Part shown: positions 35,901 through 48,368 of the stretch, in pieces
How positions within the stretch are numbered: position 1 is the first letter of the stretch
How the letters are laid out: every line of letters begins with the position of its first letter
NCBI GenBank assembly: GCA_000733355.1
Contig: JNVV01000001.1
Span: 1,191,218 to 1,255,217, forward strand
DNA from: Falciphora oryzae
Taxonomy: Eukaryota; Ascomycota; Sordariomycetes; Magnaporthales; Magnaporthaceae
Direction: 5' to 3'
DNA: 64,000 bases
Program-made: the position numbers and the translations under genes
The notes under the pieces: model-generated
What the model saw: only the letters and a program-made list of their open reading frames with translations
What the model was told of the DNA's origin: nothing
Databases searched by the model: none

Positions 35901-36630
35901 CAGCGGAGGCTGATGGCGTGGCCCTTGAGGTGGTGCTGCAGCCGGCGGCTCGGTCTTGGGTGTGTGGGGGCGCCTCGTCCAGACTACCTAGGCTAGAAGC
36001 TTAATCGCGACCTGCCTGCTGGGAAGTATCCTGTCGTCGTGGCGCTTGTGCGGTTTTGATGGCGGCCGGCTCCTTGCTAGGCGGGCAGGGGAGCTAGGCG
36101 GGCAGGTGAGAGAGAGAGAGAGCCTAGCAAAGCTGAAAGGAGAATCCAGGAAATCATGGCTTCGTCCGTCGCACAGCAGAGACACGGGGAGACGCAGACG
36201 AGGATGCAGCTCATCGATCGGAATGTGCACAGAACTGATAAGCAAGCATACTACTAGGCTAGATACTAGCCCCCTCGGCGTCGGCACTGGTCTCGCAGCA
36301 CCTCCATCCCAGGCTCCTCGTCCCGTACAGAACAGATCGGCGCCGCTCATCTTGCACGCGCACACCCCCCGTGTGTCTTGTCCTGCCTGTATCCACCATC
36401 CATCCCGTCCGTCCCACCATCCTCCCATCCAGGTCGGAGCCAAGCCTCCCCACCAGCGCCAGCCCACCCAGCAGATCCCGGAACGCGTGCACCAGCGACT
36501 CGGTCTCGAATCGCCCACTCCCCAGTTTTCGCCCACAGCCTTTTGGCCGCCTTCGCTCTATCCGAAGCCCCCATCTTAGCTCGTCGACAGACACCACAGT
36601 GTCCCGTATCCCGTATCCCCCCTCCAGCGA
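29911..36630. other. 6.7 kb gene-poor region
   Basis: No frame has convincing protein character. It holds homopolymers at 32496-32515 (A), 34167-34183 (T) and 34872-34890 (T), simple GA and CA tracts near 35845 and 36110, a CACTG tandem near 35545-35565 and a 16-base tandem at 33812-33855. A TATAAATA at about 35325-35332 could start a transcript. The size is large for upstream DNA of one fungal gene, so an unrecognised non-coding RNA is possible. Confidence 0.5.
33812..33855. repeat. 16-base tandem repeat, 2.75 copies
   Basis: The unit CCCGGGATGGACCTGC repeats at 33812, 33828 and 33844, the last copy truncated after 12 bases. Copies are identical. Confidence 0.9.
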
Positions 36631-36634
36631 CGGA

Positions 36635-36641
36635 TATAAAA
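36635..36641 (+). promoter_or_regulatory. TATA box of the short-chain dehydrogenase gene
   Basis: TATAAAA is followed by a long pyrimidine-rich leader up to the ATG at 37042, the pattern of a strongly expressed fungal gene. The leader is about 370 bases and may hold an intron. Confidence 0.55.
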
Positions 36642-37041
36642 CCCTCTTGTCTGGCGGCTCAGCAACCCGTCAGATTCTCCCATCTCCTCTCAAACCAGCA
36701 GTTTTGGAGTCGCTATTGAGGAGCCCGGGTACCTTTGACGTACCTTGAACCACGACCATATCTTGTTGTTGAAACAACCAAGTCGGCCCTCTTACTCGAT
36801 TCCTCGTTCTTTTAAACTCAAAAGACGACCAACTCCCTCCTCCTCTACCTGCTTCTTTGCAGTAATACGACTTTTCGACGATACCCTTTTTTTTATTTTT
36901 TTTTTTTATATATAACTTACATACCTGCCTCCTAATTATCACTATTTGAAACAGTGCCGAGCTGGAGTCTTTTGCTCTTCTCTTTTCCATTCCTCCACGA
37001 CACCACACACACACCTACACATCACACAACAGACAGACACA

Positions 37042-38163
37042 ATGGCTGCTGCTGCTCGCTCCGCCATGCGCCTTTCTGGCCTCTCCAGCCGCATGGCTGC
37101 CTCGGCTATGCCCAAGCCCCCGGTGCGTTTCGCCGCTGCTGCCGCTCGCAGGGCCTTCACCGTTTCGGCCCAACAGCCCAAGAAGTCGTCCGAGGTGATC
37201 AAGGAGACCGAGGTCCCCGTCTCCGTCTACACCCCCGACTCCAAGGGCGTGGCCATGGGCAACTCGGACCACTACAGCATCCCCGTCAAGGGCACTAGCC
37301 GCGCCGCCGTGGCCGACCCGCCCATTGGCGAGGAGGAGGAGCCCATCGTTCCCCTCTCGTCCAAGCTGTACTCGCAGCTGCCTGCCACCATGCAAAAGAT
37401 GTCCGTCTTCGGCAAGGTCATCATCATCACGGGCGGCGCCCGTGGCCTGGGCAACTACATGGCACGTGCCTGCGCCGAGGCCGGAGCCAAGGCTATCATC
37501 ATCTTCGACGCCAACCAGGACCTGGGCGACGAGTCGGCCGCCGAGCTGCACCAGAAGACCGGCCTGCCCGTCACCTTCTTCAAGGTCGACGTCCGTGACG
37601 GCGCCGCCATCAACGCCGCCGTCGACTCGGTCGTCGAGCTCTACGGCGCTCCCGACGTCCTTGTCAACTCGGCCGGTATCGCCGACTCCAACATCAAGGC
37701 CGAGACGTACGACCCGGCCATGTTCCGCCGCCTGATCGACATCAACCTCACTGGCTCATTCCTCATGTCCCAGGCCGTCGGCCGGGCCATGATGGCTGCC
37801 AACAAGCCGGGCTCCATCATCCTGGTCGCCTCCATGTCGGGCAGCATCGTCAACTACCCGCAGGAGCAGTCGTGCTACAACGCCTCCAAGGCCGGCGTCA
37901 TCCAGCTCGGCAAGTCGCTGGCCGCCGAGTGGGCAAAGTACCAGATCCGCGTCAACTGCATCTCGCCCGGCTACATGGACACCGCCCTCAACAAGGTCCC
38001 CGCCCTGGACGCCCAGAAGAAGATCTGGAAGTCCATGACCCCTCAGGAGCGCCTGGGCAACGTCGACGACCTTAACGGCCTCTGCGTCTTCCTGGCCTCG
38101 GACTCGAGCGGCTTTATGACCGGCTCCAACGTCCTCATCGACGGTGGCTACACTGTCCTGTAA
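37042..38163 (+). CDS. NAD(P)-dependent short-chain dehydrogenase with mitochondrial-type N-terminus
   Basis: Classical short-chain dehydrogenase/reductase, 373 residues in one exon. Residues 1-40 are rich in Ala, Arg and Ser with no acidic residue and end RRAFTVSAQ, typical of a cleaved mitochondrial presequence. A linker (45-120) precedes the Rossmann fold. Cofactor motif TGGARGLG is at 130-137, an Asp (157, in IIIFDANQD) after strand two suggests NAD rather than NADP, and the active site is Ser266 with Tyr279-x3-Lys283 in CYNASKAG. The body resembles polyol/xylulose or sorbose reductases and D-arabinitol dehydrogenases, so a sugar-alcohol substrate is plausible but not shown. The start context (CACA before ATGG) is good and there is an obvious promoter, so high expression is likely. 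Confidence 0.88.
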   Translation: MAAAARSAMRLSGLSSRMAASAMPKPPVRFAAAAARRAFTVSAQQPKKSSEVIKETEVPVSVYTPDSKGVAMGNSDHYSIPVKGTSRAAVADPPIGEEEEPIVPLSSKLYSQLPATMQKMSVFGKVIIITGGARGLGNYMARACAEAGAKAIIIFDANQDLGDESAAELHQKTGLPVTFFKVDVRDGAAINAAVDSVVELYGAPDVLVNSAGIADSNIKAETYDPAMFRRLIDINLTGSFLMSQAVGRAMMAANKPGSIILVASMSGSIVNYPQEQSCYNASKAGVIQLGKSLAAEWAKYQIRVNCISPGYMDTALNKVPALDAQKKIWKSMTPQERLGNVDDLNGLCVFLASDSSGFMTGSNVLIDGGYTVL

Positions 38164-39125
38164 AGCATACTTCTCCCCACATTTGATTAACCTCTACAAC
38201 ATTTACGCCTCCATCATCACCATCATCATATTAGCCTATTTTCTTCTTTTTTTGTTCTTTGGTTTTCAGGAGTGAATCAGAGCGGATCAGATGCGATCGT
38301 TCCAGCGCTGTTTGTTTCTTTATGGGTTTCAAACAAAAAGGGGTATCAGGACACATTACGTTTTTGTCAAGCAAAGGGGAAAAAGAAGGCTTGGTTTACT
38401 TCCTTTTTTATGACGACTTGCGGGCATCGATAGAAGGGCCACGGGGCCTCGGAATTTACTTTAGAGCACACTCCGCATGAGTACTTAATAGGACAATGAG
38501 GCATGGCCTCGGGCTGTGCCTCTCCTTCACTTACACCTCATCATTCCCAATGCTCACGGTTTGCTCGGTTCCCTCTGGCTTTACCGGGCCCCGCGCGTGC
38601 CGATCGATGCAGACATCCATCCACGACCCGAGTCCCAGGGGCGGTGGTTGAGGATCGCCGCGTGGTGGCAAGTTTCGAAACGCAGACCAGTCGCGTCTTC
38701 TCAGCGATACCGAGCCTTTCTACCATAGTAATATCATGTGGGAAAGGCTAGATAGCAGGTATCGCGTCTAGCATTCTCAGAGGCTCAGTCGAGAGCCCCT
38801 GGTTTTCCAATAAACCACGGATATCTCAAGGCGGCTCGAGGAAAGTTTCAGACACAAACAGCCCTTTTTTTTTTTTTTTTTTTTGGCTTCCATATTCACG
38901 ATTGGCTCAACATCATTTCGGGGCGCCCTGGAGATGATGACGTGCAGCCCGGCGCAAGCACCGAACCCGTTTTCCCGGGTTGTGCAGGAATTCCGATCCG
39001 CAAACGAGGCCAACCTTCCAGGTAGACTAGCAAGGATTCATAACGACGAGATTTTCTTTTATGTACATAGTGTAGTCGAGGGCTTAACTTTTCCTTTTGG
39101 AGAGAGAAAAAAAAAACGACAAAAA
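38164..39125. other. Intergenic between dehydrogenase and 5S gene
   Basis: No protein gene seen. A 20-base T run lies at 38865-38884. The left end is the 3' UTR of the dehydrogenase. Confidence 0.5.
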
Positions 39126-39243
39126 CATACAACACCGAGGATTCCCCAGTGGTCACCCACCTGAGTACTAGTTCGGCCCTCACTGGTTTGACTAGGGGAG
39201 AGCGGACGGGATCCCGTATATTCCAGTGGGTATGGTCGTATGT
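39126..39243 (-). rRNA. 5S ribosomal RNA
   Basis: Reading leftwards from 39243 the RNA begins ACATACGACCATACCCACTGG, passes GGGATCCCGTCCGCTCT, the internal promoter region and GGCCGAACTAGTACTCAGG, and ends GGTGTTGTATG. The two ends pair to form helix I, and the length of 118 matches fungal 5S. Five T follow directly on the transcribed strand and can serve as the RNA polymerase III terminator. It is a single copy away from any rDNA, as is normal for filamentous ascomycetes. Confidence 0.95.
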
Positions 39244-39993
39244 GCTGGCTCCCCGGTCGCTCCGGGATTACAAGGTGAGCCGTCTACTTCACAGATCATA
39301 GGGCAATATGTAGAACAGCACATACCCAGCAGCTCTCGCGCCGCTTGTGGGCCAGAGGAACGGGGCTCCGACGCAAAGACTAACGGTAGCATGCAAGAGG
39401 TATTGACGCCTCGGCTGGATAGGTGGCCGTGTTTCTCCGCTGTGTCCGAAGAGCCCCCGATTGCTACTTGATACAGGAGGCAAAGTACGAAACGTACTCT
39501 GTTGTCGGTTTGTTTGTGTTTTTTTCCCTCTCTTGCTCCCGTCTTGGCGGAATGGCGTTTTCCCATCTTGAATAGGGAAACAATGATCGCCCAATAGTGA
39601 TGCCAGCGATCGAGGATGATGGGAATGAATGCTCGTTGGAAATGAAGAGAGCAGAAAGGCGGCAAGTAAAGCATCAGGTGGAAGGCGAACCCTTTGGCCT
39701 GGCATCAACGCACAAATTCCCTCAAAAGGAAACACAAAATAGAGAAGAGATATGGTTGGCCTGGATTGGAGCCTTCGTATATCTGGCACTTCTTTCTCTT
39801 TCTTTAGCGTATGTTCTGGTTATATCTGCGGGATGCCCGAGGAAAGAAGTGAGAAAAAGAAAAAACAGAAAACATGGTGTGTCCGCTAGGAGGGAATAGC
39901 CATGTGGAAGTACAGGTGAAAGATGAGGTATCCAAAAAAAAAAAAACACATCTTCAGATATCAGACGCCCACGGCCTCTAGTCAAGGAGCCCA
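39244..39993. other. Intergenic between 5S gene and PAK kinase
   Basis: No gene seen. The right end is the 3' UTR of the kinase gene and contains a 12-base A run at about 39933-39945. Confidence 0.5.
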
Positions 39994-42900
39994 CTATTGC
40001 CCTTTGCGAGCCTTCTCCTGCGCCCTCGCTTCTCGTGCAGCCCTGACCAAGGGGGACAGATGCGAGAGATCGACGCACAGGCTCATGAATTCGTGCTGTG
40101 ACACCAGGCTTTGTTAGGTCGCTTGCACAGAGCGGATAGAAAACAGTTGTCGGGGCTCCACCGCTTGGACTCACCCTTAGCAGGTCGTGCGCGCTCGCGC
40201 GCTTGTCGGGATCCACCTTCAAGGCAAAGTAGAGGAAGTCCTTGAAAACGCCCGACAGGTTGCTCTCGTCCTTGATGGTAGGGGTTCCGTTGGTGGCAAT
40301 GAGCCACAGGGCGCGTAGCGGGGACTCGGTTAGGTATGGTGGCTCTCCTTCGATCATCTCAATGGCCATGATACCCAGCGACCAGATATCGACCTTGCGC
40401 CCGTACTCCTTGCGTGTCACAACCTCCGGAGCCATCCAGTAGGGAGTTCCAACCATGGTGGTACGCTTGTTTTGTGCCTCGTTGATCGTGGCACAGAATC
40501 CGAAATCGGCTGCAGACCTGCGAGTTAGTCACATTCCGTATGTGTGCCCACGGCAAGTGTGCGTGCCGGGGCCGTCCGATAAAGGAGGGATTGGACACAT
40601 ACTCAGCTTGATATTCCCTTCCATCGAGAGCAATATATTGTCCGACTTGATATCACGGTGGATAACCCCCTTGGAGTGAAGATGCTGCAGGCCCAGCAGC
40701 GTTTCGCGGCAGACCGACGCGATCTGGCCCTCTGTCATGATGTTGAACGTGACCACATCTGTTAGGCTGCCACCCTCCATGAACTCCATGACGACCCAGA
40801 GTTCGCCGCCGCACAGGTAACTGTCGATGAAGTTGACGATGTTGGGGTGTGAGCTGTCCTTCATGACGAGAATCTCGTTGATGATCAGATCCTTCTTGGG
40901 CTGCTGCTCCAGATTCATCTGCTTGATGGCGACCAGGCGGTTGTTTCCCCTTTCGTGGCCCGTGTACACGCCACCAGAGGCGCCTTGGCCGATCTTGGTG
41001 AACCCACGGTAAATCTCGCGCGGGTCGCCCTCAGAGCAGATCCTCTTCAGGGCTGCTACCACGTCCACGCCGTTGCTCTGTCGGGGACGGTGACGGGGCC
41101 GTGACTGTGGTACGGCCCCGACCTGCGGCTGTGGCGGCCTCTGTGATTGGCCGCCGCCGTTGGTCTCCGCCGGTCTCGGGTACTGGTGCTGGGATTGCGG
41201 GGGTGTTGTTTGTTGCGGCTGTGGCTGCCTCTTGCTCGGCGCGCGGCCGATCTGCCCGGACATGGCAGCCTGCGCTTGCGCCATAGCCTGCTCCTGCTGC
41301 TGCTGAACTAATTGCTGCTGGTAGGCGGCCTGAACGGCAGGGGACTGCTGCTGCTGCTGTTGTTGTTGGGAGGATGTGTACGGCGCATTGCCATTCACTC
41401 GTGAGTTGGACCGTGACCGGTGTTCTTCTGGAAGCATAGGACTGGCGTCTTTGGCCGGGGTTTGTTGGTAAGCTACGGGCGGCGCATCATCGGCGGCGGG
41501 TGGCGGCATACCAATTCCAGAGTCCTTCCCAGGGTAGGGGGCTTGAGGAGCCGTCCGGGTAGGCAAGCTGACCGGCGGTCTCGGGGCCGGTCTGCTGGGC
41601 ATCAGGTTAATGTCCTTGGCCGGCAGCGGGCCCGGTCCCTTGGGCACCGGCGGAGGTGATCGCGGGTTTTCGAAGCTCCCTTCATGGTTAACGGCGGCGT
41701 ATCTTGGACTCGCGGGTGGGCTGATCAGGGGCGCCATGGACATGTAGGTAGCAGGCAGCATGCCGGGCGACGGAATCGAGGCCGACGACGCCTGCGTGGG
41801 CATCCCTGGTCTAGCATCGTGGAACTTTTCTAGCACCTGGTCTACCTGGGGCTTCTCTGTCGTCTCCTTGTAGAATGTGATGACGTTGACGAGGGTCTCG
41901 GGGTTCTCTCTTCGCTCCTTCTCGGTAATGCCACTCTCGTTGATCAATCGTTGCCACTCCTTAGGTAAGCCCTGTAGTATGATTTCAATCGCGTGGTTAG
42001 GATTAGGAAACAACTTATCGACGGTAAATGGAAGCGGCGACATGCAAAGAGGGAGGAGGAACCCATGGGAAAGCACGGCAACCAGGATAGGGTAGGGAAA
42101 CAAGGAAAACAAAGCCAATCGAACGACATGTTTCAGCGGCAGGAGAGGAATCGACAAACCGTGAACTGTCCTGTGGTACTGTCATAACCCACGTGGGTGA
42201 CATGTACAGGATTTTCTGGAGCCGAGATCAGTGGTTTTTTGGGGGTGCCGACCAAGCTGGTCATGAAGCCGGAGAAGCCCGACTTCTTCCTTAAGACGCC
42301 GGGCATTCGAGGCTCCTTTGTCTCGTCTGAGAAGCGCTTGTTGAGGGGCGACGGGCCGTCGGCGCCCTTGCTGGAGCCCGACTTCTCGCTCATGGCCGGC
42401 AAGGCGTTGGAGAAGCTCGCGGAATGGCGCAGCACAGGGGTGCCCCTGGTGGCGGGATGTGACGAGGAAGCGGCAGCAGGGCCGACGGTGGTGGTGCTGG
42501 TGGGGAGAGGAGAGGGGAAGGGCCGGCTGATGTGCGGCAAGCCGGGGCTCGGGGCGGTCGGCTGGGAGCCGTCGAGGCGGCTGAGGATTGCGGTGCCGTC
42601 GAAGGGGGCGCCGATGAATTCCTCGGAGGACTGGGAGCTGAGGGGGTTGTGCTGCTGGTGCAGCTGATGGGGTTGGTTGTGTTGGTGGTGGTGAGCAGGC
42701 GGCTGCTGGTGCTGCTGATGGGACGACGGGTAAACGTTGTGGCTCTGGCTGCGGCGGTGGCTGAGGGTGCTCTGGCTGCTGTGGAGGCGCTGTGCCTGCT
42801 GGTGGGGGTCCGAGTCGCGATCGGCCCAGACGGCGGCAGCGGCGGCGGCAGGCGAGTGGGACGGGGCAAAGTCGCCGGCGGGCAGGACGGGCGAGTGATT

Positions 42901-43185
42901 GGGGCGGGCCGGGGGCGCGAAGGTGGCCGACTGTAGGTGCCGGGGCGACGAGGTCTTGGTGGACGACGCGGTGGTGGCAGCCCTGGAGAGTGGAGCGGTT
43001 GGAGCACGGCGGAGGCTGCTCGAGCTGCGTTTGCTCACGAGGGATTGGGCGTCAACGCGACCATCGGTGCTCAGCGACGAGCTGTGGTTGTGGCGCGCCG
43101 ACGGGGGCGGTTTCTTGACGAGTTTGCGCCGCTGCGAATTGCTGCCGTGGATGGTCGTGTCCAGGTCTCGGTGCTGTCCGTCCAT
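39994..43185 (-). CDS. STE20: Ste20-type p21-activated protein kinase
   Basis: Serine/threonine kinase acting below Cdc42/Rac in polarity and MAP-kinase signalling. Four exons (43185-42160, 41971-40603, 40509-40175, 40095-39994) give 943 residues. The N-terminal 300 residues are Ser/Pro/His/Gln-rich. The CRIB motif ([15 protein letters not shown], about 320-334) sits just before intron 1. A proline-rich and poly-Gln linker follows. The kinase domain starts at about 663: glycine loop GQGASGG, Lys692 in VAIK, Asp782 in HRD, DFG 800-802 (codon 799 split by intron 2), and activation segment [15 protein letters not shown]. The C-terminus has [15 protein letters not shown], like the G-beta-binding segment of Ste20. 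No PH domain is visible, which separates it from the Cla4 type. Confidence 0.92.
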
Positions 43186-46100
43186 GATCCGACGACCCAA
43201 AAGCTTTGAGGGGTGGACGCGGGCGCTTCAATGGTCTGGTCTGCAAGGTCAGGCCTTGCCTCTTCGGCCTCTGACTGTGCACGCACCAGACGCCGCGGCG
43301 CAGGTGGGATGGGCTCAACTGCGGGCGGCTGGGGGGGGCTCAAATTTTGGGGGCAAAAGAGCTGCGCCTGAGCCTGTGCCTGCCTACACTATGCAAACGA
43401 TGCCTGTGGTGCGGGATGGTGCTGTGCTCAGTGCGGTGCAAAAAGGAAAAAACTTCAGATGCACACCCATTCCGCACGGCCAGGCGCCTACCGGGTTTGA
43501 GTCGAGGTCGGGTCGGTGGGCGCGAGCCTGGTGGAGGATGTAGGGGTCTTCGATGGGCGAAACGACGAAGACGTGCGAGAAGCTCCGAGGGAAGATGCAC
43601 GGTCTGGCCTGGCAGCTAGGGAAGCGTTCGGTCGGGGCGGGTAGCAGGCCAACAACCGGTTTCCAGCCCAGCGCCCGCGGCGGATAGCAGCCAACACCTC
43701 TTGTCCCCTTCCTTGTCGGGGTTGGCCTCTCGTGTAATTACATCACCTGTCGCGAGCCTGCCCAGTGCCGCCGTGCTTCAGGGTCGCAAGCAGGGAAGGG
43801 TTTTCAGACTGGGTACATCGAATTGGATACGATTAACTGACTGATGCGACGACTCAGCGGGGGCGCTGTCTTGGGCAACCCTCCCTCAGCAACTCGTGCC
43901 GCCGCTGCTACCTACCTTAAAGTACCCTCTATGTGTGCATCTATTGAATAGCACGACCATCCATCGAGACTCGACGAACAAAGAAAGATACTAGGTAGCG
44001 AGTGGGATGCGTAATAATCCAATTGTGCCTCCCCTCTATCCTCCATCGACAGCATGTGCACACCTCTGGCCTCCCCTCGGCGCCGCGGAAAGTCACCTTT
44101 GAGCGAGACCTCGACTTCTTGATGAGGGCTACCGTGCGGAAATGGGGATGGAGCGGGGATGTGCCCGTCCTCAGATTGGCGCGAGTGGGGAAACACGTTG
44201 ACGGTTGAAAGATTGCAGGGTCTCGGCTGTCGTCCCAGGCTTGCATCAGCCTCCAGCGGGCGCTCTGGTCGAAACAGTGGATGATGTGCCATGCCGCTGT
44301 CCCACAGGAGTGGTGCCGCAAGCGGATGACAAAACATTACCGCTCAAAAGGTACTATGTGATTGGCATACAGCAAGCAGCAAACCCAGGCGGGAAAGGCA
44401 TGGGGAAAAGGGATTATGACTCGGAGCCTTCTATTTCCATCCTTCTATCGTCTTTCTTTTCTTTCGGTGCTTTTATCCTGGTCGAGTTATGCGGGTGGCC
44501 AGTCCAGAAATTTACGTGCAGTTGGCCGTGCTTGAACAGATCAAATCCCCATGCTCGTTTCTAGCAACCAATTCTTTGCCGCCCATTTGGCTAGTCCACT
44601 CCCTACCCACTCAGTCGATCTCTTTTCGGCAACTTGTTTACAAACATTTCAGCTCCTGGTTTCGTGACACGAGAGAAGAGAAAATCAGCGACTTTCCTAC
44701 CGACTAGGAGCTTGGTGAGTGATGTGGGCTTGACGGAGAGGCCAACCCACGTGGCCTCTGGCGCCAGTAAATCTCAGACAACCAAGGCACTGGCTCAGAC
44801 CACGCACTTGGCCCCAATCCGCCAACCATATATCCATCCCATCGACCAAAGCATCTCGGAACAGGTCTCGCGGCGACGGAGCTTTGCAGGCTCACACTGT
44901 GCACGGGCACACACGTGACGGTCGAGAGAGAGCGGGGTCTTGTTGACCGTTTCCCGCCACGCAAAGGCTGTGCCTCAGCTCCATGGCCACTACAGCAAAC
45001 GAAGGGTGCATGTAGTAAGCCGGCATTGCTTGGGTGCACACTACGGTCAGCAATCGAGATGCTCGTCTAGCTGCAAGTGCAGAGCACCCTGACGCCATGC
45101 AGAAGCAAGTCAATCAAGTCACGGAAGAAACAATGGGAAGCAAAAGCCTTCTTGGTGGGCCCTTGAATCCCTTGGTGTGTTTCGTTGCCGGGAACGGCGG
45201 TTCTTGCGAACATCTGGGGAGCTTGGAAGCCACCTGTCTCTGGCCGGGCATGGCCTAGCGAAACACGCCCTGGTTGGCCTTGCAAGCCGACGCGAGAAAA
45301 CGAAAAGGTCGGGGTGGATGCGCCACACATTGGCTCCCATCGACCGGCAACTGCTTCAGGCCTGGCCAGCAGCAGGGCGGCCGTTGGAGAGAGCGCTTTT
45401 TCCGTCCGGTGGCGTGTCATCCAGAGTCGTGACTCGCAGAGTAACCGCCGTCGGTGCAGAACATAGGCCGCGGACGGGCCGTTGGTGCTGGGCGCCAAAA
45501 CTAAAAAAGGAAAGATAGGCAAAAGGAAAGATACAAGGAAAATTGCCGAGCCCGCAAGCTAACTGTTATCAGTCGCGGGATGAAATCGTCAGTTCTATAG
45601 ATATCGTGGAAGCTAGCGACGCCATCCACTCCCACCGAGATTGATTCTTCATTTCAAGGTGCACATCATAGCTGGCATCGGTCGCAGCTCAGTCTCCGGC
45701 GCCCAAACCTTGCATTTTTCCCAGACTCACTCCTGGTGAATCTTGGACGGCGCACTGTGGGGACGCCAAGACGAGGCTCATGAACACAGTGGCTGGTCAG
45801 GAATTTTTTTTTTTTTCCGGCGCTTTGAGTTTGCATCGCTCCCATCCAACGAACATGCGGGTCCAATTCAATGACTGGGGATTCGATCAATATCTCCTCA
45901 GTCCTCAGTCAGTCAGTCCACCGGCGAGGCTCCCGACGTGTTATGAATGGGCTGCACAGCGAACGTCGGGTTCTTTGGCAGGTACGCAGGCTTTGCTGGT
46001 GGCGGCGGACCGATTCTGCAAGGGATTTATGCATGCACGCACGGCACTGTCCAATCGAAGGTGTCCATCACTCTGCAGCCCGTTGGGGAGCCCAATCGCT

Positions 46101-48368
46101 CGGGTTCTTCTTCTTTTTCTTCTTTGTGAGGCTTGAGTCTGTCTGCCCGCTGCGGACCTTGCATACATGCTGCATCAAGGTAAAATCGGCAGATGTGCAA
46201 GTAGTGCTGGCTGGGAGCATCGTAAAGCGGATTGTCCCGGGTGTCCACCGCCATTCTCCTTTGCTCTCGCACCGACGGACACGTCCGACCTGCGTGCGTC
46301 ATCCATCCCCGTCCTGCTGTGGCCCAAGCGGACCGTCATCCGATCGTTCCTTGGCTTCCACGCCTTTCTTGGCACGTTCACCTAAAAAAAAAAAAAAAAA
46401 AAAAAAATAAAAGGTACACTGGAAAGGAGTGGCCTCCATCGCCGTTTTCAACCCCCTATATCTCCAGGGACCCGTATGATAAAGGAAATTTTACTCAATA
46501 CACGTGTTATCATTACGTGCAGGTACTTTAAAATATATCTTTTAAATTGTAAAAAGATATAGAACTACTACTTTTGGCAGGTTACTTGTAGTTGCTGGTG
46601 TTCTTTTGGGAAAATGTGGGACGAAGCACCCACCTGTTGGTGTATCAGTTTTTTTTTTTTTTTTTTTTCAGGTCAGCGTGCTTGGTTCCTTCAGCGTTCT
46701 CCGGAGGGCGGCGTTCCACATTTCCCCAGCTTATTTGCCCATTTTCGCACATGTCAACGCAAGCGCGGAGGAGAGAGCAGGTCATATTGGAACTGTCCCC
46801 GAGATTGCGTGTTGCACAAAAGCTCGCTCGCCTGGTAGAAGTGCTACACAAACCTTGGTGGCCCCTCCTGTTGCCGTCCGGGACGGAGTTGACATTGCCA
46901 CGCCACGAGTGGAGGACGGGCGACGCGCTCTCCTCGGAACCTTGCATCGGTGGGTGGGTAGTTAGACTGCGTGCCGTTCGTTGGATAACAACGCACCTCC
47001 TATACCTTACATATGCCGCTCCCGCTGTCATAGGCCCGGTATGATCCGCAAAAAGCGCCTTGCAAGCTGGATTTAGTAAAGGAGCCGGAAAGCGTTTGCC
47101 TGTCTCCCAAATTCCTCTAGGTGTGTAATTATGGGTGGATATTAGAAACGGGCACGCATTGGCTTCCGCCTCAGCAGCGACGCCAGTAGCAGCAGCCAAC
47201 GCATCAAATCTTTGTGGTCTCATTGGCAGCAATGCTCAGCGAACCAACTCCGCAACACAACGGCGGAGCCAACGCAGACCGCCTGATTCACATTGTTTGC
47301 GTTGTCTCACATGCCCGCGCATCGTGAGATTTTTATCTGGTGTTTTGGAAGTGAGTATTGTTTTTTTTTTTTTTTTTTTGGAGGGAAAGTGGAAGCAGAC
47401 AACAACGGATTTAGCATGGCCACAGGCACTGCAGTCGCTGAGAGGATGGGTCAACAGGTCGGCATTCTAGATGGCCTTGGCTTCTTCCATCGACGGCGGC
47501 GGTCACGGTCGAGAATAGAGCTGAGTTGTGATCAAGCCAACTGAAGTCAAGTCAACTCGAGGCGCAAGGGTCGGTCTAAGCCTCGACCTAGGTGGGGCGT
47601 AGGGATCTTGCTCTGCTGGGCCGTCAGCTACAGCGAGTGCGGCGTGGCGTGGCAGACCCCTGCTCTGGATGGCGAAATCGAATTGGATCCAAAACTCGGA
47701 AAGTGCAACGCTGTCCTCCAGATTGAATCGAAAGGATCACGAACCGCCTCCATCCTACTGCAAAGTAAGTCGCTTGCCAGAGCACTCAGCCTGGTGCCAT
47801 TCCTCGGTAATTCCCTCCCCGTGTCCCGCACCTGTGTGCTTGCATCATGCTCTAGAGAGCAGCCCAGCCGAACTCTCCCTGCTCGCCGCGCCACCCGCCC
47901 AAAACCCCGTCCGTTCCCAAGGTACCGCCGCACCCTCTTTTTGCTCCCGCCGCCGCCTTTCTTTTGGCTTTGGGCGTGGGCGTCTGTCTCCCTCGTTCTC
48001 TGCTAGTCTGAGGCTCTGCCGCCGTGCCCGGGTGCCACCAGTCTGGGGCTGCCGGAAATCCCGTCCTCTCGCTTATACACACCGACCTCCATTTATACAA
48101 CCTTCTCCCTTGCATCCCCTTGGACTTGGCCTCCGCCCACGGCCGCCGTTCGCCTCGTGTGCTCCGCCTGCCAAGTCGGCCGGCGCCCGCAACATCACAT
48201 CACCGCAGCATAGTCTGTGCAACTGTCTGGCACGACGGCCCGTTGCTAATTGCTGATCCACCAGGCTGCCCCCATCTCCAGTCCCACTCCCCATTGTGCC
48301 ACCCCTTGCTGGGACCGGCCCTCCGTCTACCGCCTGTCCGATATCGTCCGACTCCTGCCTGAACCACG
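43186..48368. other. 5.2 kb gene-poor region between two divergent genes
   Basis: Flanked by the starts of the PAK kinase and vigilin. No frame looks like protein. Homopolymers lie at 46384-46407 (A), 46649-46668 (T) and 47361-47379 (T). The right end (47950-48368) is pyrimidine-rich and is probably the vigilin leader. Long regulated promoters or non-coding RNAs could be here, but nothing in the sequence names them. Confidence 0.5.

Noticed and set aside
35334..35996. 220-codon plus-strand frame after a TATAAATA element
   Set aside because: The translation is low complexity and crosses simple repeats; the TATA element may still drive a non-coding transcript.
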